This document shows positions 9,177 through 16,650 of a stretch of DNA of 64,000 nt, in pieces. The stretch is from Nonomuraea dietziae (GTDB taxonomy: Bacteria > Actinomycetota > Actinomycetes > Streptosporangiales > Streptosporangiaceae): contig NZ_JACIBV010000001.1 of assembly GCF_014195505.1 (NCBI RefSeq), forward strand, positions 5,084,001-5,148,000. The letters run 5' to 3'. The first letter of the stretch is position 1. Each line of letters starts with the position of its first letter. A program made the translations under genes and the position numbers. Below the pieces are notes generated by a model, which saw only the letters and a list, made by a program, of their open reading frames with translations, did no database searches and was not told where the DNA came from.

Positions 9177-9990
9177 TGATCTTCTTCCTCTCCGGTACGG
9201 CCACCGCCACGAGGCTGACCCCGAGCAGCACCAGCCCGCCGAACGACACAGGGGTCAGCGTCTCACGCAGGACGAGGAGTCCGAGCAGCGCGGCGACCGC
9301 CGGTTCGGCCAGGGCGAGGGTGGCGGCGGTGGCGACGGGGGTGGTGCGCAGGCCCCTGCCGTACAGGAAGTAGGCCAGGGCGGTGGTGCCGGCGCCCAGG
9401 TAGAGGGCGGCGAGCAGGCCGCGCGGCTCGGCCAGCCAGCCGGGGCCTGTGAGGATCAGGACGGGGAGCATGATGACCGCGGCGCCGCCGAACATGATGC
9501 CCATGACGGCGTCGGAGGGGGCTCCGCCGTTGATCGCCTTCGCCGCGGTGACGGCGTAGAAGGCGTAGATGAGCCCGCCGAGCAGCGCCAGGAGCACGCC
9601 CACCAGCACCTCGTCACCCGCCTGCGCCTCGCCGCCGACGATCAGCGCGGCGCATCCCGCGATGGCCGCGGCCGTGGCGGCGGCCCATCTGGCGGAGAAC
9701 TGCCTGGAGAGCAGTCCGGTGAAGATCGGGCCGCTGCCGATCGCCACCACCGTGCCGATGGCCACCCCCGTACGGCTGACCGCGGCGAAGAAGCAGAGCT
9801 GGTAGGCGGCGACAGCGACCGCGCCGAGCAGCAGGGCGGGCGTGACGCGGGCGCCCCTGGCCAGCAGAGCCAGCAGGAGGCCGCCGATGACCAGGCGGGC
9901 GGCGGCCACGGAGACCGGATCGGCGGTGATCAGCAGGCCGGCCGTGCCCGCCGTTCCCCAGAGGACGGCGGCGACGAGGACGTTCTTCAT
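9139..9990 (-). CDS. EamA/DMT family exporter
   Basis: Ten-helix drug/metabolite transporter of about 283 residues made of two EamA repeats (first from MKNVLVAAVLWGTAG, second from GVLLALLGGLIYAFYAV). Members export amino acids or related metabolites, and the substrate here cannot be named. The ATG at 9990 is preferred over an in-frame TTG at 10008 because the TTG lies inside the GntR operator. No Shine-Dalgarno is seen, and GACAAT lies six bases upstream, so a leaderless start is possible. It is co-transcribed with the GntR gene that follows. Confidence 0.85.
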   Translation of the reverse strand: MKNVLVAAVLWGTAGTAGLLITADPVSVAAARLVIGGLLLALLARGARVTPALLLGAVAVAAYQLCFFAAVSRTGVAIGTVVAIGSGPIFTGLLSRQFSARWAAATAAAIAGCAALIVGGEAQAGDEVLVGVLLALLGGLIYAFYAVTAAKAINGGAPSDAVMGIMFGGAAVIMLPVLILTGPGWLAEPRGLLAALYLGAGTTALAYFLYGRGLRTTPVATAATLALAEPAVAALLGLLVLRETLTPVSFGGLVLLGVSLVAVAVPERKKISVEAGVDGQRAR

Positions 9991-9997
9991 TCGGACA

Positions 9998-10008
9998 TTG
10001 TCTGACAA
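9998..10008. promoter_or_regulatory. GntR/FadR-type operator
   Basis: TTGTCTGACAA is a perfect palindrome around a central T and fits TNGTNNNACNA, the known FadR-subfamily consensus, at every fixed position. A second GACAA half-site follows at 10012-10016. It ends 8 bp before the exporter ATG at 9990 and sits between the exporter and the divergent RNase gene (start 10027), so it could control both. The likely binder is the GntR protein encoded at 8562-9176. Confidence 0.7.
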
Positions 10009-10026
10009 CTAGACAAGGTTCGTCCA

Positions 10027-10422
10027 GTGAAATGTCCGGGTAAGTCGAATGAGGTGAATTTCAGGGGCATCGCAGCGGTCCTGTTGGCACTCGTCACGTT
10101 CATCGGAGGCTGTGGAGCCGCCGTCGTCCCGACGGCCATGCCCGTCAAGGCGCTCTCGTCGCTCCCGCCCGAAGCGGCCAGGACCTGGAAGCTCATCCAG
10201 AACGACGGCCCCTTCCCCTACAGGAGGGACGGCGTGGTGTTCCAGAACCGGGAGCGGCTGCTGCCGCAGCAGAAGCGCGGCTACTACCACGAGTACACGG
10301 TGCCGACCCCTGGCTCGCGCGACAGGGGCGCGCGGCGCCTGGTCACGGGGGCCAGGGCGAACGAGCTCTACTACACCGCCGACCACTACCGCTCCTTCGT
10401 CTCCGTGGACGTGAAGCGATGA
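10027..10422 (+). CDS. RNase Sa-like guanyl-specific ribonuclease, predicted lipoprotein
   Basis: Extracellular endoribonuclease of the RNase N1/T1/Sa family. From residue 46 the sequence aligns without gaps to RNase Sa: LPPEA, DGPFPY, DGVVFQNRE, GYYHEYTV, YYTADHY. All catalytic residues are present (Glu89, Arg100, Arg104, His120, equal to Glu54, Arg65, Arg69, His85 of RNase Sa). The N-terminus is a short hydrophobic signal ending FIGGC, a plausible lipobox with Cys29. Both cysteines of the RNase Sa disulfide are missing (Ala and Arg there). The start may be GTG at 10027 or GTG at 10054. The stop overlaps the barstar start. Confidence 0.92.
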   Translation: MKCPGKSNEVNFRGIAAVLLALVTFIGGCGAAVVPTAMPVKALSSLPPEAARTWKLIQNDGPFPYRRDGVVFQNRERLLPQQKRGYYHEYTVPTPGSRDRGARRLVTGARANELYYTADHYRSFVSVDVKR

Positions 10423-10721
10423 GGTTCGAGCACGAGATCGGCGGCGACACGCTCGACACTTCTGACGCGGTGATGGCGGCGATCGCCTCCGCGCTGGAGT
10501 TCCCCTCCTACTTCGGGCACAACCTCGACGCGCTCTACGACTGCCTCACGGACCTGTCCTGGCTGCCCGCGGGCGAGCACGTGCTGATCTGGTCGAACCC
10601 CGCGCCGCTGCGCGCGGCCGATGCCACGGCCTACGACGCGATCGCGGCCGTGCTGACCGAGGCGGTCGCCGACGGCGCCGGCGGCGACGCCTACCTGTCG
10701 GTTCTCCTGCAGGCCGACTGA
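10419..10721 (+). CDS. barstar family ribonuclease inhibitor
   Basis: Intracellular protein of 100 residues that should bind and block the RNase encoded just before it. It has the barstar core SYFGHNLDALYDCLTDL (about residues 30-47), where the aspartates plug the RNase active site. Its ATG overlaps the RNase stop as ATGA, so inhibitor synthesis is coupled to enzyme synthesis. That arrangement suits a toxin and immunity pair. Confidence 0.92.
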   Translation: MRFEHEIGGDTLDTSDAVMAAIASALEFPSYFGHNLDALYDCLTDLSWLPAGEHVLIWSNPAPLRAADATAYDAIAAVLTEAVADGAGGDAYLSVLLQAD

Positions 10722-10987
10722 ACCAGCAGCCTTCGCCTTGCCAGTGTGGTGGCCACGCAGTGCGCGCAGAACACGCCCCTGCGGCCCTCGCCGCAGGTGC
10801 AGAACCACGCCAGTGAGCCGTCGACCACACGCAGTTCCACGTGCGCCGCGCCGCCCGCCACCTCGGCGGTCACGACCGTCGGCGCGTAGCGCACGACCTG
10901 CACCGATTCCTCGAGTTCTTCCCCTTGCTCGACCACCTGTGGGGCGGCGAGCCACACCTGTGTCTCGGCAAGCTCCCCGATGAGCAT
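10691..10987 (-). CDS. small SWIM zinc-finger protein
   Basis: A 98-residue protein whose middle part carries CTCGEGRRGVFCAHC, a CxC-x8-CxH SWIM zinc-binding motif. SWIM modules bind DNA or protein, and the partner is unknown. The ATG at 10987 is chosen for its AAGGGAG Shine-Dalgarno five bases upstream, in preference to an in-frame GTG at 11032. The 3' end overlaps the barstar gene by 31 bp on the opposite strand. Confidence 0.75.
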   Translation of the reverse strand: MLIGELAETQVWLAAPQVVEQGEELEESVQVVRYAPTVVTAEVAGGAAHVELRVVDGSLAWFCTCGEGRRGVFCAHCVATTLARRRLLVQSACRRTDR

Positions 10988-11080
10988 TCTCACTCCCTTC
11001 TCGACGTAGGGAGTGCCCGCAGATACTGTCACCGACGGGTCAGAGGTTGCTACTGTTGGCCGCTTCCCGGAGGCGACGAG

Positions 11081-11407
11081 ATGAGTGAAGACTGGTTAGT
11101 CCGGCCGTACATGATGACGCGCGGCCGTACTCGCCCGACGGGCGAGGATTTCGACCTGATCGCCATCGTGGCGGCGACCGGGGTGCCCTCACCCAGCGCC
11201 GGTCTCACCCCTGAGTACCTCAGGGTGCTCGCCGCCTGCCGCAACCCCATATCCGTCGCCGAGGTCGCCTCCGCCACGGGGCTGTCGCTCGGCGTGGTCC
11301 GCGTGCTGCTCGGCGACCTGCGCGAAAGGCAGCTGGTCACCGTACGGCACGCGGCCGAGGACGTGGGCGTGCTGCGCGAGGTGCTGCACGGCCTCAGATC
11401 TCTGTGA
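11081..11407 (+). CDS. DUF742 family protein, lone member
   Basis: A 108-residue protein starting MSEDWLVRPYMMTRGRTRP, the standard DUF742 opening, with a winged-helix-like stretch (ISVAEVASATGLSLGVVRVLLGDL). The start at 11081 has GGAGG eight bases upstream. DUF742 genes normally sit in conservons with a sensor kinase-like gene, a roadblock/LC7 gene and a small Ras-like GTPase. None of these is nearby, so this is an orphan copy of unknown role. Confidence 0.88.
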   Translation: MSEDWLVRPYMMTRGRTRPTGEDFDLIAIVAATGVPSPSAGLTPEYLRVLAACRNPISVAEVASATGLSLGVVRVLLGDLRERQLVTVRHAAEDVGVLREVLHGLRSL

Positions 11408-11774
11408 TCTCCTCGAGCAGCTGGTCGAGCAGCCGGCGGGCGGGCGAGACGACCTCGCCGACGTGCCCTTCGAGCAGCGCCAGCGCCTCGTGGATGCTGC
11501 CCGTGCTCTTGGTCGGTAACTCCACCAGCGCCCGTTCCTCGACCAGCGCCTCGCCGCTGACGTGGAAGAACGCCTCAGAGTGGGCGAAGGACACCGAGAA
11601 GCGCACCGTCCGCCCGTCGGGCAGCGTGAACAGCACGCCCGTCGTCCACCCCGCGGGCTGGAAGTAGGTCAGCTGCTCGCGCCTGACGAACGGATGGCGC
11701 AGCTCGTCGAACATGGCCGCCGCCCTGCTCATGGCCGCCAGCAGCCCGGCCGCCGCGCGGCTCTCGCTGTCCAC
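11394..11774 (-). CDS. hypothetical protein, 126 residues
   Basis: Not recognised. The protein is soluble, beta-rich in the middle (LTYFQPAGWTTGVLFTLPDG, RTVRFSVSFAH) and helical at the end (RRLLDQLLEEITEI). The GTG start at 11774 is favoured because TACTCT lies exactly six bases upstream, as in other leaderless genes here. An ATG at 11732 is the alternative. Its end overlaps the DUF742 gene by 14 bp on the opposite strand. Confidence 0.65.
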   Translation of the reverse strand: MDSESRAAAGLLAAMSRAAAMFDELRHPFVRREQLTYFQPAGWTTGVLFTLPDGRTVRFSVSFAHSEAFFHVSGEALVEERALVELPTKSTGSIHEALALLEGHVGEVVSPARRLLDQLLEEITEI

Positions 11775-11796
11775 AGCCCGAGAGTAAAGGAGCGTG

Positions 11797-12274
11797 TCAG
11801 TCGGTGGCCAGCCGCGCGTGCCGTTCGACGTCGTAGCGGACGCCGTCGTAGACGAGCTTGCCCCTCTCGATCCCCTCGGCCACGAACCCCGCTCTGACCG
11901 CGACCCTGCAGGAGGCGGGGTTGTTGGTGCGGTGGCCGAGCTCCAGCCGGAAGAGCCCCCGCTCGGCGAAGGCCCACTCGGCCAGCAGGGCCCGCGGCCC
12001 GCGCCGCCACCCCCCTGCCGCGCGCCTGCGCGGTGGTCCAGTAGGAGACCCAGCCGTTGCCGTGCCTGTCGATGCCGGTGACCGCGACGTTGCCCACGAC
12101 GAGCCCGTCGAGCTCGACCGCGAAGGCATGCCCTCTGTCCTTCCAGCCCTCGATCCAGCGCACGGCGTCGTCGAGCGTGCGGATCGGCTCGCCGCTCTGC
12201 GCGCGCATGTCCTCGGATTTGAAGGCCTCGAGCACCCTGTCCGCGTCGCCGGCCGTCCACTCGCGCAGCCTCAC
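11797..12274 (-). pseudogene. GNAT acetyltransferase broken by a 7-bp tandem duplication
   Basis: N-acetyltransferase of the GNAT superfamily read in two frames. The first frame begins with a GTG at 12274 that overlaps the preceding phosphotransferase stop (GTGA) and covers MRLREWTAGDADRVLEAF to WTTAQARGRGVAAR. The second frame carries ALLAEWAFAERGLFRLELG, NNPASCRVAVRAGFVAEG and the end at 11797. Between them GGCCCGC occurs twice in tandem (11989-12002). Removing one copy restores the acetyl-CoA-binding RGRGVAARALLAEWAF motif and a protein of about 156 residues. As written, the protein loses its C-terminal half. Confidence 0.85.
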
Positions 12275-13131
12275 AGCGCGTACCTCCCGAGATCGAGGGC
12301 CAGCAGGTCGGTGAGGAAGCGCGCGTGCCTGTCAAGATGCCACTCGCCGTTGATCACCGTCCAGACGCCCCATTCCAGCATCATGTACAGCAGGGCCGTC
12401 GGCCACAGCTCCCGCTCCCTCTCGGTGAGCTCGACGTGCCGCAGGTAGCCGTCGCGGAAGCTCGCCCATTCGGCGGCGGTGAACACCCGCGCGGGCTCGC
12501 CGTCCAGGTCGTTGTGGAACAGCAGCGCCGCCAGCGCGAGGTCGAGCAGGCGGGGCGCGCGCTCGCCGTTGTCCGGATCGACCAGCACGGGCCCTTCGCC
12601 CGTGTAGACGAGGTTGACCGCCTTGTAGTCCATGCTGACCTCGGCCACCGGCAGCCCGGCGTCGCGGATCGCGGGCAGCGTCGTGGTCATGAACGCCCGC
12701 AGCGGCTCGTCGAACCTGCTCGTGTACGGCGCGAGCCCGTCGACGTCCTCCTGCACGGAGGCCTCGTCGTGGTCGGGCCACCCGAAGTCCCCGAGCCCCT
12801 CCTTGGTGCCCGCCGCGTGCAGGCGGCCGAGCAGCTCACCCGCTGCGGCGACGTCCCGCTCCGACCCGTCGTAGGCGCGGCCCTCCACCCAGGGGTAGGC
12901 CACCCAGTGATCGTCGCCGATCTCGTACGGCCCCGCCAGCGGCGTGACCACGGGAAGGCCCAGCTCCTTCAGCCTGCGCACCCACCGGCCCATCGCCTCG
13001 GCGTCATGGGTCCGTTTCACCGCCACGCGCACGCCGTCGATCAACCCGGTGAAGACCGGCGCGTACGGGTAGATCGACTCCTGCGAGGGGATGCCGAACC
13101 GCTCGAACACCTCGGTGTGGTCAGCTGTCAC
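12271..13131 (-). CDS. aminoglycoside phosphotransferase-like kinase
   Basis: A 286-residue protein of the APH/choline kinase-like fold. It has an N-lobe with GVRVAVKRTHD and a catalytic loop reading SMDYKAVNLV. The Asp and Asn expected for phosphotransfer and metal binding are there, but the usual leading His (HxD) is Met. The metal-binding loop is LVDPDNGERAP instead of IDWE/IDFE-like. The GTG start at 13131 is tentative, and a TAGGGT hexamer lies 8 bases upstream. The substrate is unknown. The gene is coupled to the broken GNAT. Confidence 0.75.
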   Translation of the reverse strand: MTADHTEVFERFGIPSQESIYPYAPVFTGLIDGVRVAVKRTHDAEAMGRWVRRLKELGLPVVTPLAGPYEIGDDHWVAYPWVEGRAYDGSERDVAAAGELLGRLHAAGTKEGLGDFGWPDHDEASVQEDVDGLAPYTSRFDEPLRAFMTTTLPAIRDAGLPVAEVSMDYKAVNLVYTGEGPVLVDPDNGERAPRLLDLALAALLFHNDLDGEPARVFTAAEWASFRDGYLRHVELTERERELWPTALLYMMLEWGVWTVINGEWHLDRHARFLTDLLALDLGRYAL

Positions 13132-13204
13132 GCCGCCCGACCCTAGCGGCCCGTTGTGTCCTTGAGCATCCGCTTTTGCGCCCGCCCGCACCCGGCAGGC
13201 CGGC

Positions 13205-13960
13205 TCACGGGGTGAGGCGGTCCCGCACGCCCTCCAGGCCGGAGACGACGGTCGAGGGGTCGTCGGTATCCAGGCCGTAGAGGACCTCGTGCCACGGCCC
13301 CAGCCGATGCCACAGCAGGGCGCGCCCGCGCTCCTCGCCTGTCACGGCGTAGGCCTCGGCCAGCGCCTCGGCGAACGGCGGCGGCGTGCCGTACAGCAGC
13401 CAGGACAGATCGATCGCCCGGTCACCGACATGGGCGTCGGAGAAGTCGATCACCCCGGTGAGCTCGCCGTCCACGGCCAGCAGATGCTCGGGCCCGAGAT
13501 CGGCATGGACCACGGTGTCGGCGGGCAGCGCCTCGACCGCGTCGAGCAACGCCTCCGCCTCCGCGCGCTCGGGGACCATGGGCACGACCACCTCCCTGAA
13601 CCGCCCGAGAAAGGCCCGCCGCTCCTGGAGGGCGGCCTCGGCGCCCCGCAGCCCGTGCTCGACCGCTCCTGCGACGTCCGCCCCGTGGAGCGCCTGGAGA
13701 AAGGCGCCCAGCTGCCTGCCGTGGACGGCCGTCAACTCCGTGACAGGCCGACCGGGAACGGCCTCATGCCTGACGACCAGCGGCTCGCCGTCCATCACGC
13801 GCGGGACGGGGACCTTGAGGGGAAGCTGGGGAGCCAACCAGGGCATCACCCGGGTCTCCATGATCAGCAGATCGGCCACCTCGGGGCGGCGCGGGCGCCT
13901 GTCGATCCATCGCCCGTCCACCAGCGTCGCCACGCTGTCCCACCCCTGCATCACATCCAC
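13205..13960 (-). CDS. phosphotransferase of the APH family
   Basis: A 251-residue kinase with clear APH motifs: the Brenner loop VVHADLGPEHLL (His, Asp) near residue 150 and the metal-binding GVIDFSDAHVGDRAID about 20 residues later. The N-lobe is short (MDVMQGWDSVATLVDGRWIDR), as in small APH-like proteins. Resistance to an aminoglycoside or macrolide is possible but cannot be read from the sequence. It lies 73 bp upstream of the other kinase gene and in the same direction. Confidence 0.8.
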   Translation of the reverse strand: MDVMQGWDSVATLVDGRWIDRRPRRPEVADLLIMETRVMPWLAPQLPLKVPVPRVMDGEPLVVRHEAVPGRPVTELTAVHGRQLGAFLQALHGADVAGAVEHGLRGAEAALQERRAFLGRFREVVVPMVPERAEAEALLDAVEALPADTVVHADLGPEHLLAVDGELTGVIDFSDAHVGDRAIDLSWLLYGTPPPFAEALAEAYAVTGEERGRALLWHRLGPWHEVLYGLDTDDPSTVVSGLEGVRDRLTP

Positions 13961-14062
13961 GGCCCTCAGTAGATCACGCTGCCCGGCGGAGGAAGCAGGA
14001 CGGTATGCCGCGAGACGGCCCGAGCGCCACGCGCGGAGCGCACCGAGCGAGGGCCCATGCCG

Positions 14063-14398
14063 TCAGAGGGTGGACTCGATGAGGCGCTTGGGCGCCGACA
14101 GGGACCATGCCTCGGTGACCATCTCGGCGAGCTCGTCGGCCTCGATGCCCGCCAGCCTCACCACCACCCACCCGAACCTGCCCGCCGTGAACTGGACCTC
14201 GAAGACCTCGGGCCGCTCGGCCACCAAGGCGAGCTGCTCCTCGACCGTGGCCTTCAGGCCGACGGTCTCGGTCTCCTCCCACAGGTAGCCGAAGCCCTTG
14301 CCGCGCACCTTGAACCCGACATAGCCGGCGCTCTCGTGCTGCGACACCTCAGGCAACCGCAGGACGATCGCCATGAACTCCTCGACGCTCACACCCAT
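14063..14398 (-). CDS. MmcQ/YjbR family protein
   Basis: A 111-residue protein with the YjbR fold (double-wing). It begins MGVSVEEFMAIVLRLPEV and continues with the conserved FKVRGKGFGYLW, GLKATVEEQLALVAERP and RFGWVVVRL segments. Members are called DNA-binding by similarity to MmcQ, but the cellular role is not established. An ATG at 14407 is an alternative start. It lies behind the NB-ARC gene (32 bp gap) in the same direction. Confidence 0.85.
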   Translation of the reverse strand: MGVSVEEFMAIVLRLPEVSQHESAGYVGFKVRGKGFGYLWEETETVGLKATVEEQLALVAERPEVFEVQFTAGRFGWVVVRLAGIEADELAEMVTEAWSLSAPKRLIESTL

Positions 14399-14430
14399 GC
14401 CGCACATGTAACCAGACGGCGCCGACAGTC

Positions 14431-16485
14431 CTAGGCGACGGCCCTGGCGATCACCTCGTCCAGGTCGAAGGCCGCACCCTTGTCCGCGATCTCCTGGAAG
14501 GCGCCTTCGCCCAGCACCGCGACCGCTCGCCTGACCGCCTCCTCGCTCTGGTCCATGAACGGCGGGGACCCGAACAGCCGCTCCAGCCCGAAGCGCCGCC
14601 ATCCCGCCTCGGCGGCGCCGAGCAGGAGCGCGGCCTGCTCGGCGGAGGCGGCGTCGGGTGAGCCGTCCGTGAGCAGCCATGCCAGGGTCTCCATGACCAG
14701 CAGTGAGCCGATGACGTCGTGGAACTCCCGCTTGCTGCGCAGCGCCCGCTGCGCGGAGGTGATCGCCCTGGAGGTACGGCCGAGCGCCCTGTGGACGTCG
14801 GCGAGCGCCCAGTACGCGTAGGAGCGCACCCACCGCTCGCCGTTCGCCTCGCACAGGTCGAGGCACTCGCTGAGCAGCTGCTCGGCGTTCTCCGGCTGGC
14901 CCTGCGCGCCCAGGCACTGCGCCAGCTCGACGATCGCGGGCAGCAGCCCAGGGTTGAGCCCGCTCTCCGCCCTGAACGACTTGACCGCCAGCTCGAGGTA
15001 GGCGGTCGCCCTGGGGAAGTCGCCGCGCAGGTAGGCGCACAGGCCGGTCATCTTGGAGGCGTAGGTCATGGCCTCGGAGTCGCCCAGGAGCGCGGCCTCC
15101 TCGGCGCAGCGCCGGGCGAGCCGTTCGGCCCCTTCGATGTCGCCCTGGCCGGAGGCGACGAAGGCCCGCACCCACAGCGCCTTGCACCGTTCCCTGCTGG
15201 GTCTCCTGCTGGCCTTCAGCGCCCGGTCGAGGTAGTGGGCGCCCTCGCCGGTGAACCCGCAGGCGTGCCAGAGGAACCACAGCGAGGCTGCCAGGTCGAG
15301 CCCGCGCTCGATCTCGTGCGGCGTGGCGAGGCAGTGCTCCATGCTGGCCATGACGTTGGGGTGCTCGACCACCATCCGCAGGTACCAGTAGACCTGCCTG
15401 GACCCCTTCGACCAGCTGCGCTCGGCCTGCCTGGCCAGGTCGAGGTAGTAGTCGCGGTGCCTGCTGCACAGCCACGCCGTCTCGTCGAGCTCCTCCAGGC
15501 GCTCGGCCCCGTAGGCGCGGATGGTGTCGAGCAGGCGGTATCGCCCCGAGGAGGACGTCCTGGTCACGATGGACTTGTCCACCAGCCCGCTCAGCGCGCC
15601 GGCCACCTCGGCCTCGGGCAGCTCGTCGCTGGCGCAGACGTACTTGGCGGCGGCCAGGTCGAAGGAGCCCGCGAAGACCGCGAGCCTGGCCCAGAGCAGC
15701 CGCTCGTCGGCCTCGCACAGCTCGTGGCTCCAGCCCATCGTGGCGCGCAGCGCGTGGTGGCGGGTGGGCCCGACGCCGTGCGCCTCCCTGCGCAGGAGCC
15801 TGAACCTGTCGTTCAGCAGGGAGAGGAGCTGTTCGGCCGAGAGCGCCGACAGCCGTCCGGCGGCCAGCTCGATGGCCAGCGGCATGCGGTCGAGGTGCCG
15901 GCAGATCTGCGCGACGGTCTGCCTGTCGGGCGCCAGGTCGGGCTGGACGAGCGAGGCCCTGTCCAGGAACAGCTCGACGGCGTCGGCCTCGTCGAGCGGC
16001 GGGAGCGGCAGGCGCTGTTCGATGTCGAGGCCGAGTGGCTGCCTGCTGGTGACGAGCACGCGCACGCCGTAGCCGCCCAGCAGCCGTTCGACCAGCTCGG
16101 AGCATTCGGCCACGAGGTGCTCGCAGGTGTCGAGCACGAGCAGCAGCTCCTTGTCGTGCAGGAAGTCGACGAGGAAGTCGACCCTGTCGCGTGTGGAGCG
16201 GTCCTGTAACTCGAGCGCGGCGATCAGCGCGTGGGGCACCATCTCGGGGTCGCGGACCTGCGAGAGGTCGGCCATCCACACACCGTCGGGGAAGCGGCCG
16301 TGCTGGGAGCCGGCCGCCCGTACGGCGAGCCTGGTCTTGCCCACCCCTCCTGGGCCTGTCACCGTGACCAGGCGCGAGGCAGCCAGCATCTCGGTGAGCC
16401 TCCGCAGATGCTCACCGCGGCCGATGAAGGAGGCGAGCTCGGCGGGGAGATTCCCACCGCGGCGCCAGCCAGGTGGTGCGTCCAT
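14431..16485 (-). CDS. NB-ARC ATPase with TPR repeats, without a LuxR DNA-binding domain
   Basis: A 684-residue STAND-type ATPase. The P-loop TGPGGVGKT lies at residues about 43-51, the Walker B ELLLVLDTCEHL near 115, an RLLVTSRQ-like sensor (VRVLVTSRQPLG) near 150, and LPLAIELAAGRL near 210. The rest is a helical TPR-like array. Relatives of this architecture usually end in a LuxR helix-turn-helix, but this one stops at AAFDLDEVIARAVA, so that domain is absent. The ATG at 16485 has GGAGGG five bases upstream. It may act through protein contacts, not DNA binding. Function unknown. Confidence 0.85.
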   Translation of the reverse strand: MDAPPGWRRGGNLPAELASFIGRGEHLRRLTEMLAASRLVTVTGPGGVGKTRLAVRAAGSQHGRFPDGVWMADLSQVRDPEMVPHALIAALELQDRSTRDRVDFLVDFLHDKELLLVLDTCEHLVAECSELVERLLGGYGVRVLVTSRQPLGLDIEQRLPLPPLDEADAVELFLDRASLVQPDLAPDRQTVAQICRHLDRMPLAIELAAGRLSALSAEQLLSLLNDRFRLLRREAHGVGPTRHHALRATMGWSHELCEADERLLWARLAVFAGSFDLAAAKYVCASDELPEAEVAGALSGLVDKSIVTRTSSSGRYRLLDTIRAYGAERLEELDETAWLCSRHRDYYLDLARQAERSWSKGSRQVYWYLRMVVEHPNVMASMEHCLATPHEIERGLDLAASLWFLWHACGFTGEGAHYLDRALKASRRPSRERCKALWVRAFVASGQGDIEGAERLARRCAEEAALLGDSEAMTYASKMTGLCAYLRGDFPRATAYLELAVKSFRAESGLNPGLLPAIVELAQCLGAQGQPENAEQLLSECLDLCEANGERWVRSYAYWALADVHRALGRTSRAITSAQRALRSKREFHDVIGSLLVMETLAWLLTDGSPDAASAEQAALLLGAAEAGWRRFGLERLFGSPPFMDQSEEAVRRAVAVLGEGAFQEIADKGAAFDLDEVIARAVA

Positions 16486-16590
16486 GCGACCCTCCTCTGG
16501 AGAGGATAGACCGCCGGGACGGGAGCGCCGCAAGAAGCAACCGGCTCTGCGAGCCACCGGACGACGACAGACCGCCGGGGCGGGCGGGCG

Positions 16591-16633
16591 CGAGGAGCGG
16601 TGATCGGCTCCTCGGGCCGCTGGGGGCCCGAGG
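16591..16633 (-). terminator. two overlapping hairpins after lpdA
   Basis: Two perfect stems share the CCTCG at 16610-16614 and so exclude each other: 16591-16598 with 16607-16614 (8 bp), and 16610-16618 with 16625-16633 (9 bp, 6-base loop). They begin 18 bp after the lpdA stop. No T-run follows, as is usual in high-GC actinobacteria. Confidence 0.6.
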
Positions 16634-16650
16634 ACGCCTGTGTGCGGACG

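Noticed and set aside
14063..16279. A single minus-strand frame that would fuse the MmcQ/YjbR protein to a long N-terminal extension
   Set aside because: The extension is the out-of-frame shadow of the NB-ARC gene; only the last 111 residues show a real family.
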